The position numbers and the translations under genes were made by a program. DNA of 64,000 nt from Tumebacillus avium (GTDB lineage: Bacteria > Bacillota > Bacilli > Tumebacillales > Tumebacillaceae): positions 1,210,501 through 1,274,500 of the forward strand of contig NZ_CP021434.1 in assembly GCF_002162355.1 (NCBI RefSeq), given 5' to 3'. This document shows positions 51,862 to 60,860 of the stretch, in pieces (position 1 is the stretch's first letter; every line of letters begins with the position of its first letter). The notes beneath the pieces were generated by a model. It was not told the DNA's origin. It did not search any database and saw only the letters and a list, made by a program, of their open reading frames with translations.

Positions 51862-53208
51862 TTATGATTTCGATTCAGCGCTGTTTACAATACGCTTCAT
51901 CTCTTGCAGGAGATCGGTGTTTTTGGACATGTCCTCACGCAGGTCGATCATCTCTTGACTGACTCGTGCCTGTTTGTGCTGAACACCGGCCAGACTGTCC
52001 TGCACAGCATGCTGATTGGCCGAGATCGCGGCGATCTGCGTTTGCAGACCGGTCACCGACTCGGCTGTGCTGCGAATCCCCTCCGAGATCTGCAGCACTT
52101 CCTCTGTGGCAGTGGCCACCTTGCCGTTCACCTGGTGCACGGTCGCTTCAAACTGTTCATAGGACGAGAAACTCTGCTGGATGGTCGCTTCAATTCCCGT
52201 CAGCTGCGCCGTAATTTTATCGGACGCCTGGTCGGTGGCGTTGGCGAGATTGGTTACCTCTTGGGCTACGACCGCAAAACCTTTGCCATGTTCTCCGGCG
52301 CGGGCGGCTTCGATCGAGGCGTTTAAGGCGAGGATTTTGGTCTGTGCCGAAATGCGGGTGATCTCGGCGCTCATCTCGGAAACGACTTTGGTCATCTGGA
52401 GCAGTTCGTTCATCAAGGCAAGCGTAGACTGCACATTTTGCGAGAGCTGTTCGTTGCTTACCTGAATCTCTTGAAAACCGCCGGTCAGACTGGTCAGGCG
52501 TGCGCTGTACTGGCCGATGTGCGTTTTCGACTCCTGAATTCTGGCCGAGAAAGCGTTCAACTGTTCGGCATTGCTTCCCACCGTCTGCTTAAGCGCATCG
52601 ATGCCGGTGGAATTGGATGACAGAAACTGCATGACATTGTCGGTCGCATCGCTGACATACTGCATCAACTGATCCATCGTTTCGATAAATACGGGCAGCT
52701 TGTCGGATGCCACCTGTGTTTCCGGCCGCACCGGGGCGGCCACCGTCAGTGCGCGGAACAGATCTTCCACAGCCGGACGGTCAAACTGCGACTCCCCGAT
52801 ATAAGAATAGCGAATGACATGCTGAGCATCCAGCAGATAGGTGCTCGGAATGGCGATCCGGAACGAGTCCCATTTGATCGGCGTAAAGACCTCATAAGCT
52901 TTGATCATCTCGCGAGTTGGATCGGAGAGCAGCGGAATGCGAATCTTTTCGCTTTCCGCAAACTGTGCCAGCGATTCCACTTTCTGCCCGGCGATGGCCA
53001 GCAATTGGACGCCGCGCTTTACAAACTCATCGTAATATTGATTCAGCTCACCGAGCTGACGACGGCAATTCGGTCAGAAGGTTCCCCGAAAAAAGATCAG
53101 CATCACGGGCTGATTCTGATAATCGGACAAGGATACATCCCGTCCGCCTGCGGAAGGAAGCGTAAACGGCACCGCTTGCTTCCCAATCGACAATCCTTTT
53201 TTTCCCAT
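51862..53208 (-). CDS. Peroxiredoxin-like/chemoreceptor fusion, candidate selenoprotein (in-frame TGA at 53074-53076)
   Basis: Read through the TGA this is 448 residues from ATG 53208 (GGAGGTG upstream). Residues 1-155 form an AhpC/TSA-type thioredoxin fold; the rest is a soluble, coiled-coil chemoreceptor signalling domain with the conserved tip [20 protein letters not shown]. No membrane helix, so a cytosolic receptor. The single TGA falls exactly where the peroxidatic Cys belongs: [16 protein letters not shown] (family norm CPxC), and the frame continues without any other lesion. A hairpin with bacterial SECIS geometry follows the TGA. Selenocysteine insertion is the best reading; a Cys-to-stop mutation is the alternative. 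It probably links peroxide or thiol state to chemotaxis. Confidence 0.75.
53043..53059 (-). promoter_or_regulatory. Candidate bacterial SECIS hairpin
   Basis: On the minus strand, 14 bases after the TGA, TCAGCTC-GGT-GAGCTGA forms a perfect 7-bp stem with a 3-base loop starting GG. The loop begins 21 bases after the TGA, inside the 16-37 base window, and a G at the first or second loop base is the known requirement for SelB binding. Confidence 0.65.
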
Positions 53209-53296
53209 GGAAACACCTCCTGTCTGAGAGATTCTAGATCGCAAGAAGACGCTCCTGCCTCCCCAGGCAAGAGCGTCTTCTTTTTGTTGGGTTTCG

Positions 53297-53458
53297 TTAT
53301 TTAAAAAACTGCACAATCTGGGCTCCCAGCCAGATCCCGACGATGCCGAGAATCCCCGACAGGACGGGTGGGGCAGGGAGGGGGAGGCGCATCAGCGTGA
53401 ACAGCACGCCAACGACGATCCCGGTGATCAGCGAGAGAATCAAAACTTTCAGGTCCAT
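53297..53458 (-). CDS. XapX-domain small membrane protein
   Basis: 53 residues: two membrane helices joined by the hallmark PLPAPPVLSG turn, then GILGIVGIWLGAQIV. This is the XapX (DUF1427) pattern, a short integral membrane protein of unknown function. ATG 53458 has a GGCGG-type site 7 bases upstream. Too short for usual ORF calling but clearly coding. Confidence 0.8.
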   Translation of the reverse strand: MDLKVLILSLITGIVVGVLFTLMRLPLPAPPVLSGILGIVGIWLGAQIVQFFK

Positions 53459-53492
53459 AGACGGACACCGCCTTTCCCAATGTCAAAACTGA

Positions 53493-53921
53493 TTAGGCCG
53501 GCACCAGCGGGGTCACGTTGACCACCAGCTCCATGCGGCTCTTCTCTCCGGCGAGTCGGAGGTTGTAGACGGCTTCGATGCGGCCGCCTTGTTCGTTTAC
53601 ATTCAGCACCAGCTTGGAAGTGCGGGTGACCAGCTCAAACGGGCCGTAGGGCGTGTTGTAGGAGCCGCGCTGCTCTTGGCCTTTGACCAGCACTTGGCGC
53701 ATCGTCGTCTCGCCCTGGCGGATCAAGGTCATCTCCTGACCCTGCACGCGCATCGTCGTCAAGGTCGAGCCAAGCCCGGCCTCGTCGCTTTCCCGGTACG
53801 AGATGTAGATCGACTCGCCTTTTACATACAGCTTGCCTTCCGCCTCCGTTTGAAACGTCTGGCGCTCTCCGTTCTTCTGCCGCTGGCGGGACCAGACGGT
53901 GACGCGAACCGCCCCTTCCAT
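53493..53921 (-). CDS. DUF1934 (YwiB-like) beta-barrel protein
   Basis: 142 residues from ATG 53921, after GGAGAG; the longer frame would run into the speB terminator. Almost entirely beta-strand with the DUF1934 pattern (LTTMRVQGQEMTLIRQGET, MRQVLVKGQEQRGSYNTPYG PF). YwiB of B. subtilis, also encoded near argS and the spe genes, is the closest relative I know; calycin-like fold, function unknown. Confidence 0.75.
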   Translation of the reverse strand: MEGAVRVTVWSRQRQKNGERQTFQTEAEGKLYVKGESIYISYRESDEAGLGSTLTTMRVQGQEMTLIRQGETTMRQVLVKGQEQRGSYNTPYGPFELVTRTSKLVLNVNEQGGRIEAVYNLRLAGEKSRMELVVNVTPLVPA

Positions 53922-53945
53922 CTTCCCATCTCTCCTTAGGTGGAC

Positions 53946-53979
53946 AAAAGCAACTCCCGCACAGCTCGGAGTTGCTTTT
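53946..53979 (-). terminator. Terminator of the speE-speB operon
   Basis: AAAAGCAACTCC / GGAGTTGCTTTT, perfect 12-bp stem, just after the speB stop. Confidence 0.92.
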
Positions 53980-53990
53980 CCCCTGAACAT

Positions 53991-54884
53991 TTATTTTGTA
54001 TTCGGAACCAAGCCGAGCAAGACTTCGCGGACAATCTTCGAAGCCAAAATTTGCGTCTTTTCGGACGGATCGTAGACCGGAGCGATCTCCACGAGGTCAA
54101 ACGCCACGATGTTCAGACCGGCGTCGCGCATCAGGTACAAGGCTTTGAACAGCTCGCGTGCCGTGATGCCGCCCGCATCGAGCGTGCCGGTGCCCGGCGC
54201 TTCCGCCGGGTCGACGACGTCGATGTCGATCGTCAGGTAGATCGGACGGCCCTTGAGCTCGTCGATCACGCCTTGCAGCGGTTCCAGCACGTCGAACGGG
54301 TAGAAGTTGGTGTTCGCGCGGCCGTATTGGAACTCTTCACGGGTGCCGGAGCGGATGCCGAACTGGTACACATTTTGCGGACCCACCACATCGCATGCTT
54401 TGCGCAGGACGGTCGCGTGCGAGTAAGGCTCGCCTTCATAGTCTTCGCGCAGGTCAGCATGCGCGTCGAACTGCACGACGACCAGATCGTCGTACTTTTC
54501 TTTGACGGCGCGGATCGGGCCCCAGGAGACGAGATGCTCGCCGCCCAGGCCAATCGGGAACTTGCCGTCGGCGACCAGCTGCTTCACGTAATCGTACAGC
54601 TGCTCCACAGAGCGCGCCGGATTGCCAAACGCCAGCGGCACGTCGCCGCCGTCGAAGTACGCCACTTCTTCCAGATGCTTGTCCAGGTACGGGGAGTACT
54701 CTTCCAGCAGGATCGAGACTTCACGCACGCGCTGCGGCCCAAGGCGGGTGCCTGCGCGGAAGGAGACCGTCCAGTCCATCGGCATGCCGTAGATGACAGC
54801 GGTTGCTTCGTCATAGTTCTGCGTGGCGCCGATAAACTCGCGGCCGGAATATGCCGGGTCGTTTTTCATGCGATGGTTTTCCAT
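53991..54884 (-). CDS. speB: Agmatinase
   Basis: 297 residues of the arginase/agmatinase family with the manganese-binding motifs LGGEHLVSWG, VVQFDAHADLREDY and DIDVVDPAEAPGTG. It hydrolyses agmatine to putrescine and urea, feeding the spermidine synthase encoded just upstream. The ATG overlaps the speE stop, so translation is coupled; this speE-speB order is that of B. subtilis. Confidence 0.95.
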   Translation of the reverse strand: MENHRMKNDPAYSGREFIGATQNYDEATAVIYGMPMDWTVSFRAGTRLGPQRVREVSILLEEYSPYLDKHLEEVAYFDGGDVPLAFGNPARSVEQLYDYVKQLVADGKFPIGLGGEHLVSWGPIRAVKEKYDDLVVVQFDAHADLREDYEGEPYSHATVLRKACDVVGPQNVYQFGIRSGTREEFQYGRANTNFYPFDVLEPLQGVIDELKGRPIYLTIDIDVVDPAEAPGTGTLDAGGITARELFKALYLMRDAGLNIVAFDLVEIAPVYDPSEKTQILASKIVREVLLGLVPNTK

Positions 54885-55714
54885 TATTTCAACAGCTCCA
54901 TCACGAACTTCGGCACGTTAAAGACCGACTTGTGCATGCCTTTGTGGTAGTACTTGGTGCCTTCCGGTTCGATCAGCTTGCTGTTTTCCACTTCCAGCGG
55001 ATCGTGCTTCTTGGAACCCATGGTGAAGGACCACAGGCCGGACGGATAGGTCGGGATCGACGCGGTGTAGTAACGGGTCACCGGGAACAAGGACGAGATG
55101 TCTTTGAACACGCGGGTGATCAGGTCGGCGTTGAAGAACGGGGACTCCGTTTGCGCGACCATGATGCCGTCTTCTTTCAGCGCGTCGTAGATGCCTTCGT
55201 AGAAGCTCTTCGCGAACAGGCCGACAGCCGGACCAACCGGTTCGGTGGAGTCGACGAGGATCACGTCAAACGAGTTCTTGTTGTCGTGGATGTACTTGAT
55301 GCCGTCGACCACTTGCACGTCAACGCGCGGGTCGTCGAGCTTGCCTGCGATCTCCGGCAGGTACTCGCGGGAGACTTCGATGACGCGGCCGTCGATTTCA
55401 GCCAGCACGGCCGTTTCGATCGACGGGTACTTGAGGATCTCGCGGATCGCGCCGCCGTCGCCGCCGCCGACAACCAGTGCGCGCTTCGGGTTCGGGTGCG
55501 TGTTCATCGCCAGGTGGGTGATCATTTCATGGTAGACAAATTCGTCCTTGTCGGTGGTCATGACCATGCCGTCGAGCACGAGCATTTTGCCCCACTGTTC
55601 GGTTTCGATCATTGCCAGGTCTTGAAATTCGGTCTGCTCAGTGTGCAGGGTCTTGCTGATCTTCGCGGTGATGCCATAGTTTTCGGTTTGCTTTTCGGTG
55701 TACCAGAGTTCCAT
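54884..55714 (-). CDS. speE: Spermidine synthase
   Basis: 276 residues from ATG 55714. The longer frame upstream crosses the promoter and is rejected. Decarboxy-SAM binding motif [17 protein letters not shown] at about 81-97, gatekeeping loop DSTEPVGPA, and the starting [10 protein letters not shown] typical of bacterial SpeE. Transfers aminopropyl from decarboxylated SAM to putrescine supplied by SpeB. Confidence 0.96.
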   Translation of the reverse strand: MELWYTEKQTENYGITAKISKTLHTEQTEFQDLAMIETEQWGKMLVLDGMVMTTDKDEFVYHEMITHLAMNTHPNPKRALVVGGGDGGAIREILKYPSIETAVLAEIDGRVIEVSREYLPEIAGKLDDPRVDVQVVDGIKYIHDNKNSFDVILVDSTEPVGPAVGLFAKSFYEGIYDALKEDGIMVAQTESPFFNADLITRVFKDISSLFPVTRYYTASIPTYPSGLWSFTMGSKKHDPLEVENSKLIEPEGTKYYHKGMHKSVFNVPKFVMELLK

Positions 55715-55781
55715 ATCTCCAGAACCTCCTCCATATATGTAAGAAAAACGCTCTTGCTTGTTCGCATGCATAACGCTAGGT

Positions 55782-55790
55782 ATTATACCA
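55782..55790 (-). promoter_or_regulatory. Extended -10 promoter of speE
   Basis: Minus strand TGGTATAAT, about 70 bases before speE, in the gap shared with the divergent pbp gene. Confidence 0.55.
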
Positions 55791-55883
55791 AACATAATGG
55801 AAAAATAAACTGTTTTTCTGTATGTTTTTTCTTCACGAGGTTCATAATGGTCAGGTACAATCACTGAAAAGTGAGGGATTCCA

Positions 55884-57992
55884 ATGAAATCATCCCATTT
55901 TGAACCTGGAACGGACGGGGAAACGGAACTGATTCCGGCCCGCCGTCCCCAGGAAAAACCGCAGAAAAAGCGGCTCTGGCTCTGGAGAGCCGCCTCGATC
56001 TTCCTGATGTCTACGATTGCCTTTGGCGCCTTTTTCTATCTCTATCTGCGCTATGCCGACCTGCCCCCGAACGACATCGCCAACACGTCCAAACTGGTGG
56101 CAGCTGACAATACGGTGCTCACCGATCTCGTCGACGGGGGAGAGAACCGCCTGAAAGTCTCGCTGCATGACATTCCCCGGTCGGTAGTCGACGCGACGAT
56201 CTCGGTGGAAGACCAGCAGTTCTACAACCACGGCGGCTTCAACCCGGCCGGCATCGCCCGCGCCTTGTGGGTCGACATCAAATCGGGCCAGGCGCTGGAA
56301 GGCGGCTCGACGATCACGCAGCAGCTCGCCAAGAATCTCTACCTGACCCAGGACAAGACGATCCAGCGCAAACTGCAGGAAGCCTTGCACACCTTGCAGC
56401 TCGAGATGAACTACACGAAAGAGGAAATTCTCGAGCAGTACCTCAACGTCATCTACTACGGGCAAGGCGCATACGGCATCGAGATGGCCGCCCAGACCTA
56501 TTTTGACAAGCCGAGCAAAGACCTCACGCTCGCCGAGGCTGCGCTGCTCGCCGGCATTCCGAAAGGTCCCAACATCTACAACCCGTTCTTCCACTTCGAC
56601 GCCGCCAAAGAGCGCCAGCGCATCGTGCTGAACCTGATGGCGCAGGAAGGGAAGATCACGCAGGAAGAAGCGGATCAGGCCTTCCAAGAAGAGCTGAAGT
56701 TCGCCGCTCTGAAAACTCCAAAAGGCCGCGCGCCGTACTTCACCGACTATGTCTCCTACCAGCTCAAGCAGGTCTATGGCGTGGCGGAGGAAGACCTCTA
56801 CCGGGGCGGGCTGAAGATCCAGACCACGTTAGACCCAAGCATGCAAAAAGCGGCCGAAGACGCGGTCGCCGCACACTTGAAGAACCATCCGGACGTTCAG
56901 GTCTCCCTGATCTCGATCGACCCGAACACAGGCGAGATCAAAGCGATGGTCGGCGGGCAGAACTACGCGGAGAGCTCCTACAACCGCACGCTCGCCAAAC
57001 GCCAGCCCGGCTCGGCGTTTAAGCCGTTTGTCTACCTCGCCGCGCTGAACAATAACTACACGCCGTCGACCCGCATCAAGTCGGAGAAAACGACGTTCAC
57101 CTACGACGACGACAAAGGCGAGCCGAAAGAGTATGAAGTGCACAACTTCAACAACATCTACGCCGAAGACTATCTGTCCTTCCGCGATGCGATCGCCCGC
57201 TCCGACAATGTGTTTGCGGTGACGACGAACATGGATGTCGGCCCGGAGCGAGTCATCACCACCGCCAAGGCGCTGGGCATCTCCTCGCCGATGAAGCCAT
57301 ACCCGTCGCTGGCGCTGGGCGTGTTCCCGGCCTCGCCTTTGGAGATGGTGCGCGCCTATGCACCGCTCGCCAACGGCGGGCACAAGATCGAGCCGTACGC
57401 GATTCGCTCGATCGAAGACACCTATCTGGAAGAGGTCAAAACGTTCCAGCCGCAAAAAGAGCAGGTGATCGACCCCGGCGCCGCTTTCATCCTGACCGAC
57501 ATGATGAAATCGGTGCTGACCGACCCGTACGGGACCGGCTACCGCATCCACGACGGGTTCAGCCGCCCGGCGGCCGGGAAGACCGGCACGACCGACACCG
57601 ACGCCTGGATGATCGGATACACGCCGCAGCTGCTCACCGCCGTCTGGATCGGCTATGACAAAGACCGGCTCTTGTCGGCGACCGAGTCGCATCTGGCCGC
57701 ACCGATCTGGGCCGATTTTATGAACGAAGCGCACAAGAACCTGCCGGAGAAAAATTTCGCCGCGCCGTCCAACGTGGTCGAGTCGTTTATCGACCCGACG
57801 ACCGGACAGCTGGCGACCGAGAACTGCCCGGTCAAACGCCGCGAATATTACCTCGTCGGCACCGAACCGACCGACTGGTGTGAAGAGCATCCTTCGATGA
57901 ACAAAAACCCGGTCGACAAGTTGGAACAAGAAGCAAAAACAGGCGGCCGCACGTTCTGGGATTGGCTCACGGGACGCGGAAAAGGCGAATAG
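55884..57992 (+). CDS. pbpG: Class A penicillin-binding protein (PBP 1A/2D type)
   Basis: 702 residues. Short cytosolic tail, one membrane anchor ([20 protein letters not shown]), a GT51 glycosyltransferase domain with [12 protein letters not shown] and [15 protein letters not shown], and a transpeptidase domain with active-site Ser376 in GSAFKPF, RSDN (SxN) and AGKTGTTD (KTG). Polymerises and cross-links peptidoglycan. Its position divergent from speE matches B. subtilis pbpG (ywhE), a sporulation-associated enzyme, so the same name is used with some caution. GAGGGAT precedes ATG 55884. Confidence 0.9.
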   Translation: MKSSHFEPGTDGETELIPARRPQEKPQKKRLWLWRAASIFLMSTIAFGAFFYLYLRYADLPPNDIANTSKLVAADNTVLTDLVDGGENRLKVSLHDIPRSVVDATISVEDQQFYNHGGFNPAGIARALWVDIKSGQALEGGSTITQQLAKNLYLTQDKTIQRKLQEALHTLQLEMNYTKEEILEQYLNVIYYGQGAYGIEMAAQTYFDKPSKDLTLAEAALLAGIPKGPNIYNPFFHFDAAKERQRIVLNLMAQEGKITQEEADQAFQEELKFAALKTPKGRAPYFTDYVSYQLKQVYGVAEEDLYRGGLKIQTTLDPSMQKAAEDAVAAHLKNHPDVQVSLISIDPNTGEIKAMVGGQNYAESSYNRTLAKRQPGSAFKPFVYLAALNNNYTPSTRIKSEKTTFTYDDDKGEPKEYEVHNFNNIYAEDYLSFRDAIARSDNVFAVTTNMDVGPERVITTAKALGISSPMKPYPSLALGVFPASPLEMVRAYAPLANGGHKIEPYAIRSIEDTYLEEVKTFQPQKEQVIDPGAAFILTDMMKSVLTDPYGTGYRIHDGFSRPAAGKTGTTDTDAWMIGYTPQLLTAVWIGYDKDRLLSATESHLAAPIWADFMNEAHKNLPEKNFAAPSNVVESFIDPTTGQLATENCPVKRREYYLVGTEPTDWCEEHPSMNKNPVDKLEQEAKTGGRTFWDWLTGRGKGE

Positions 57993-58008
57993 GGTATAGG
58001 GACGAACA

Positions 58009-58040
58009 TGACGGGTCAGGTACAACGGCCCGTCATTTGC
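58009..58040 (+). terminator. Probable terminator after pbpG
   Basis: GACGGG / CCCGTC stem-loop (TGACGGGTCAGGTACAACGG CCCGTCA) followed by a short TTTG; moderate strength. Confidence 0.5.
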
Positions 58041-58114
58041 TTGCCATGCTTGACGGTGGGCGAAAATTGCCTGTATTGTAAGAACTATCAAGGTAATGGA
58101 GGGACTGTTCAATC

Positions 58115-59302
58115 ATGGCATGGGGACTTTCTGACCGAGTCAAAAACATCGCGCCTTCGCCGACGCTTTCGATCGACGCGAAGACCAAACAGATGATCGC
58201 CGACGGTGTTGACGTGGTCAACCTGAGCGTTGGGGAACCTGACTTCGGGACGCCGGATGTGGCTTGTTCGGCAGGCAAGGTTGCAATCGATGAACAATTT
58301 ACCAAATACACGGCCGTACCGGGCATCGTGGAATTGCGCAAGAAGATCGCGGCGTTTTTGAAAGACCACGCCGGCCTCGACTACACGGCGGACGACATTC
58401 TCGTCTCGTCGGGCGCGAAGCATTCCCTGTACAACGCATTTATGGCGCTTTGCAACCCGGGCGATGAAGTGATTTTGCCCGCACCGTATTGGGTGTCCTA
58501 CCCGGAGATGATCCGTCTGGCGCAAGCAGAGCCGGTGGTGATCCAAACCGATGAATCGACCGGTTTCAAGATCACGCCGGAGCAGCTCGAACGTGCTGTC
58601 ACGCCGAAGACCAAGGTGCTCCTGCTCAACTCCCCGAGCAACCCGACCGGCGCTGTCTATACGAAAGCAGAGCTGCAAGCCCTGGCCGAAGTGATCAAGA
58701 AGCATCAGTTCTACGTGATCTCCGACGAGATCTATGACCAGTTGGTCTATGATGTCGAGCAGGTCTCGATCGCCTCGTTTGGCGAAGAGCTGAAACAGCG
58801 CACGCTGCTGATCAACGGCTTCTCCAAAGCGTACTCGATGACCGGCTGGCGCGTCGGGTACATGGCAGGGGAGCGGTCCCTGATCAAAGCGATGACGTCC
58901 TTCCAGAGCCATACCACGGCCAATCCTGCCTCCATTTCGCAGCGCGCAGCACTCGCGGCGCTCGACCATCGCGATGAAACGATGGTGCCTGAGTTCCGCT
59001 GGCGCCGCGACTATGTGCTGGAGCGCATCCGCAAGATGCCGCACCTGACCTGTGACACGCCAAGCGGCGCGTTTTATGTATTCCCGAACTGTTCGGCCAC
59101 GTACGGCAAGAGCTACCGGGAGCATGCCATCAAGGACTCTGACGATTTTGCATCGCTCCTGCTGGAGCAGGCGAAAATCGCGCTGGTCCCCGGCTCCAGC
59201 TTCTCTGCTCCGAACAACTTCCGCATCTCCTACGCCACGTCCCGCGAGAACCTCGCGAAGGCGATGGACCGTCTGGAAGCGTTTTTGAACGAAGTGAAAT
59301 AG
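58115..59302 (+). CDS. aspB: Class I aminotransferase, aspartate aminotransferase type
   Basis: 395 residues. Fold-type I PLP enzyme with NSPSNPTGAVYTK, ISDEIYDQLVY and PLP-lysine Lys238 in GFSKAYSMTGWRVGYMAG; the C-terminal FRISYATSRENL binds the substrate carboxylate. The sequence is of the AspB subgroup (Ib) common in bacilli: aspartate + 2-oxoglutarate to oxaloacetate + glutamate. ATG 58115 has a GGAGGG site. Other substrates such as aromatic amino acids are not excluded. Confidence 0.88.
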   Translation: MAWGLSDRVKNIAPSPTLSIDAKTKQMIADGVDVVNLSVGEPDFGTPDVACSAGKVAIDEQFTKYTAVPGIVELRKKIAAFLKDHAGLDYTADDILVSSGAKHSLYNAFMALCNPGDEVILPAPYWVSYPEMIRLAQAEPVVIQTDESTGFKITPEQLERAVTPKTKVLLLNSPSNPTGAVYTKAELQALAEVIKKHQFYVISDEIYDQLVYDVEQVSIASFGEELKQRTLLINGFSKAYSMTGWRVGYMAGERSLIKAMTSFQSHTTANPASISQRAALAALDHRDETMVPEFRWRRDYVLERIRKMPHLTCDTPSGAFYVFPNCSATYGKSYREHAIKDSDDFASLLLEQAKIALVPGSSFSAPNNFRISYATSRENLAKAMDRLEAFLNEVK

Positions 59303-59308
59303 CGCAAC

Positions 59309-59342
59309 AAAAAACCTCCACAGCTGTGGAGGTTTTTCTTTT
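59309..59342. terminator. Terminator after aspB
   Basis: AAAAACCTCCACAGC / GCTGTGGAGGTTTTT perfect stem, usable on both strands by the convergent small gene. Confidence 0.93.
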
Positions 59343-59586
59343 ACTTCTCGCCGTCGTAGCAGCCTTCCGTGCCGTGGAGGTTGCCGTAAGGGTCGGAGAA
59401 GACGCCGTCGTTTTGAATTTGGATCATGCCGGCGCTGTTCAGCTCGTCGAGGACTTCGAACAGGCTCTCGCGGCGGTCTTCCGGCAGGTTTTTCACGAAG
59501 TTGTTAATCTCTTCGGGCGACGCTTTTTGGGTAAAATGCACCCCGCCGTGGCGGGCGTAACGTTCCTGGCTGTTGTTTTGTGCCAC
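59341..59586 (-). CDS. Small conserved-looking protein, unknown (81 residues)
   Basis: GTG 59586 preceded by GGGAGGG with an 8-base spacing. The product begins VAQNNSQERYARHGGVHF, is charged, helical, with no signal, and ends GTEGCYDGEK. Composition and ribosome site support coding; no family recognised. Confidence 0.55.
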   Translation of the reverse strand: MAQNNSQERYARHGGVHFTQKASPEEINNFVKNLPEDRRESLFEVLDELNSAGMIQIQNDGVFSDPYGNLHGTEGCYDGEK

Positions 59587-59711
59587 GCTCGAATCCCTCC
59601 CCAATGTCGTAGGTCAGGCTTAGTATCTCTTGCGCCCATTCTCCATATCCGCCCACACGATACGTTCAGCTTTTCCATATGTTGATAAGGAAAACGGAGG
59701 TGTCGATCACT

Positions 59712-60299
59712 GTGGCTGACAAATCCAAACAACACAGCGCACTGAAAAAGCGCGTACGCAAACTCGAGGCGGAACTGACTGCCTTACAAGCCGGCCATCC
59801 CTCGTATACACATAAAAAACAATTGATTGAGCGCGAAATCCAGCTCGTCAAAGCGGAACTGAAACCCCGGCGCGGCAAAAAAGGCGGACGGAGCGTCAAA
59901 GCCAGCCCGGCAGCGGCACCCGTCGGCAAAAAACCGCCTTTGCCCGGCGGCGCATCGTTTCCCAGCTTTCAACTGCCCAGCCCGAAAAGTCCGACGTTCG
60001 TCGAGGACTCGATCAAGTCGATCGGCCAGCTGCGCAATCTCTGCAAACAGTGCATGAACTATATGCAGCGCGCCGACCAGATCTTCGACGGGCTGCACGG
60101 TGTAGGCTCGCACCTGCACTCGTCCGGCGTTTTGCCCAAGCTGATGCAAGGCAACGTCAAGGAACTGACCACCGGCGAGTGGGCGGCGATCCTGATGGCC
60201 CTGCTCAACTCGCCGCTGTCCGGCGCCTTGCTTGGCGGAGGCGACGGAGGGGGCGGGGGAGAAGGGGAGCAGAAAGCGGAGGACGGGGAGGCGAAATAG
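59712..60299 (+). CDS. Coiled-coil protein of unknown function
   Basis: 195 residues from GTG 59712, with GGAGGTG 9 bases upstream. The first 55 residues form a charged coiled coil (LKKRVRKLEAELTALQAGHP), followed by a Lys/Pro/Gly-rich linker, a helical segment with LRNLCKQCMNYMQRADQIFD, and a Gly-rich tail with EGEQKAEDGEAK. No membrane helix. Possibly spore or envelope associated given other spore genes near, but nothing proves it. Confidence 0.6.
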   Translation: MADKSKQHSALKKRVRKLEAELTALQAGHPSYTHKKQLIEREIQLVKAELKPRRGKKGGRSVKASPAAAPVGKKPPLPGGASFPSFQLPSPKSPTFVEDSIKSIGQLRNLCKQCMNYMQRADQIFDGLHGVGSHLHSSGVLPKLMQGNVKELTTGEWAAILMALLNSPLSGALLGGGDGGGGGEGEQKAEDGEAK

Positions 60300-60324
60300 C
60301 GCCGCCCCGTTTTTTTTCATCAAA

Positions 60325-60359
60325 AAAAGAACTGCCCGCGTGAGGCAGTTCTTTTTTGC
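60325..60359. terminator. Bidirectional terminator
   Basis: AAGAACTGCC / GGCAGTTCTT stem with runs of A before and T after, between convergent small genes. Confidence 0.92.
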
Positions 60360-60365
60360 GCATGC

Positions 60366-60764
60366 TTAGTCTTTCGGCTTGATAAATTTCTTCATCTCTT
60401 TGACCGTCGCATCGTCAATTTTGCCATTGCCGTATTTTTTGACAAGATCTTCGACGTTAGCGTTTGGAGTGCCGCCTTTCGTCGCGTCTTTGTAAGCTTT
60501 CATGAACTGATTGAGGCGTTCCTCGTTCACCGGAATCTTCAGCTGCTCCGCAAATTTTTTCGCCATGTTTTTGACGCTTTCCGGGTTCTGCCATTGATCC
60601 GGGGTCGTTTTCTGCACCTCGCCCAGCATGCCGAGCAGGCCGCCTTTGTTCACCGACTTGAGTTTATCCTTCAGTTGGTCACCGAGACTCGGAGTCGTCT
60701 TTTGCGGCTGATTGGCAGCAGGCTTTTGACCGTCGCTGCGAGATTTCTTCCCTTTTTTAGCCAA
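60366..60764 (-). CDS. Small basic protein of unknown function
   Basis: 132 residues from TTG 60764, chosen since GGAGG is spaced 9 bases before it, whereas the GTG at 60773 abuts the site. Very basic N-terminus (AKKGKKSRSDGQKP) then helical region with QWQNPESVKNMAKKFAEQL. It resembles small spore-former-specific proteins in composition; no family assigned. Confidence 0.55.
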   Translation of the reverse strand: MAKKGKKSRSDGQKPAANQPQKTTPSLGDQLKDKLKSVNKGGLLGMLGEVQKTTPDQWQNPESVKNMAKKFAEQLKIPVNEERLNQFMKAYKDATKGGTPNANVEDLVKKYGNGKIDDATVKEMKKFIKPKD

Positions 60765-60860
60765 GTTGTTCACCCTCCGTTCTCTTGTCGAATCAATACC
60801 ATAGTATGGTTCGACCCGCGAAGAGGAGACGCTTGGATGCGCCCAATTTTGCGAAAGGGT

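Noticed and set aside
53074..53316. Separate short peroxiredoxin fragment gene
   Set aside because: The frame continues past the TGA into an intact partner without any lesion, so it is treated as one gene with recoded TGA.
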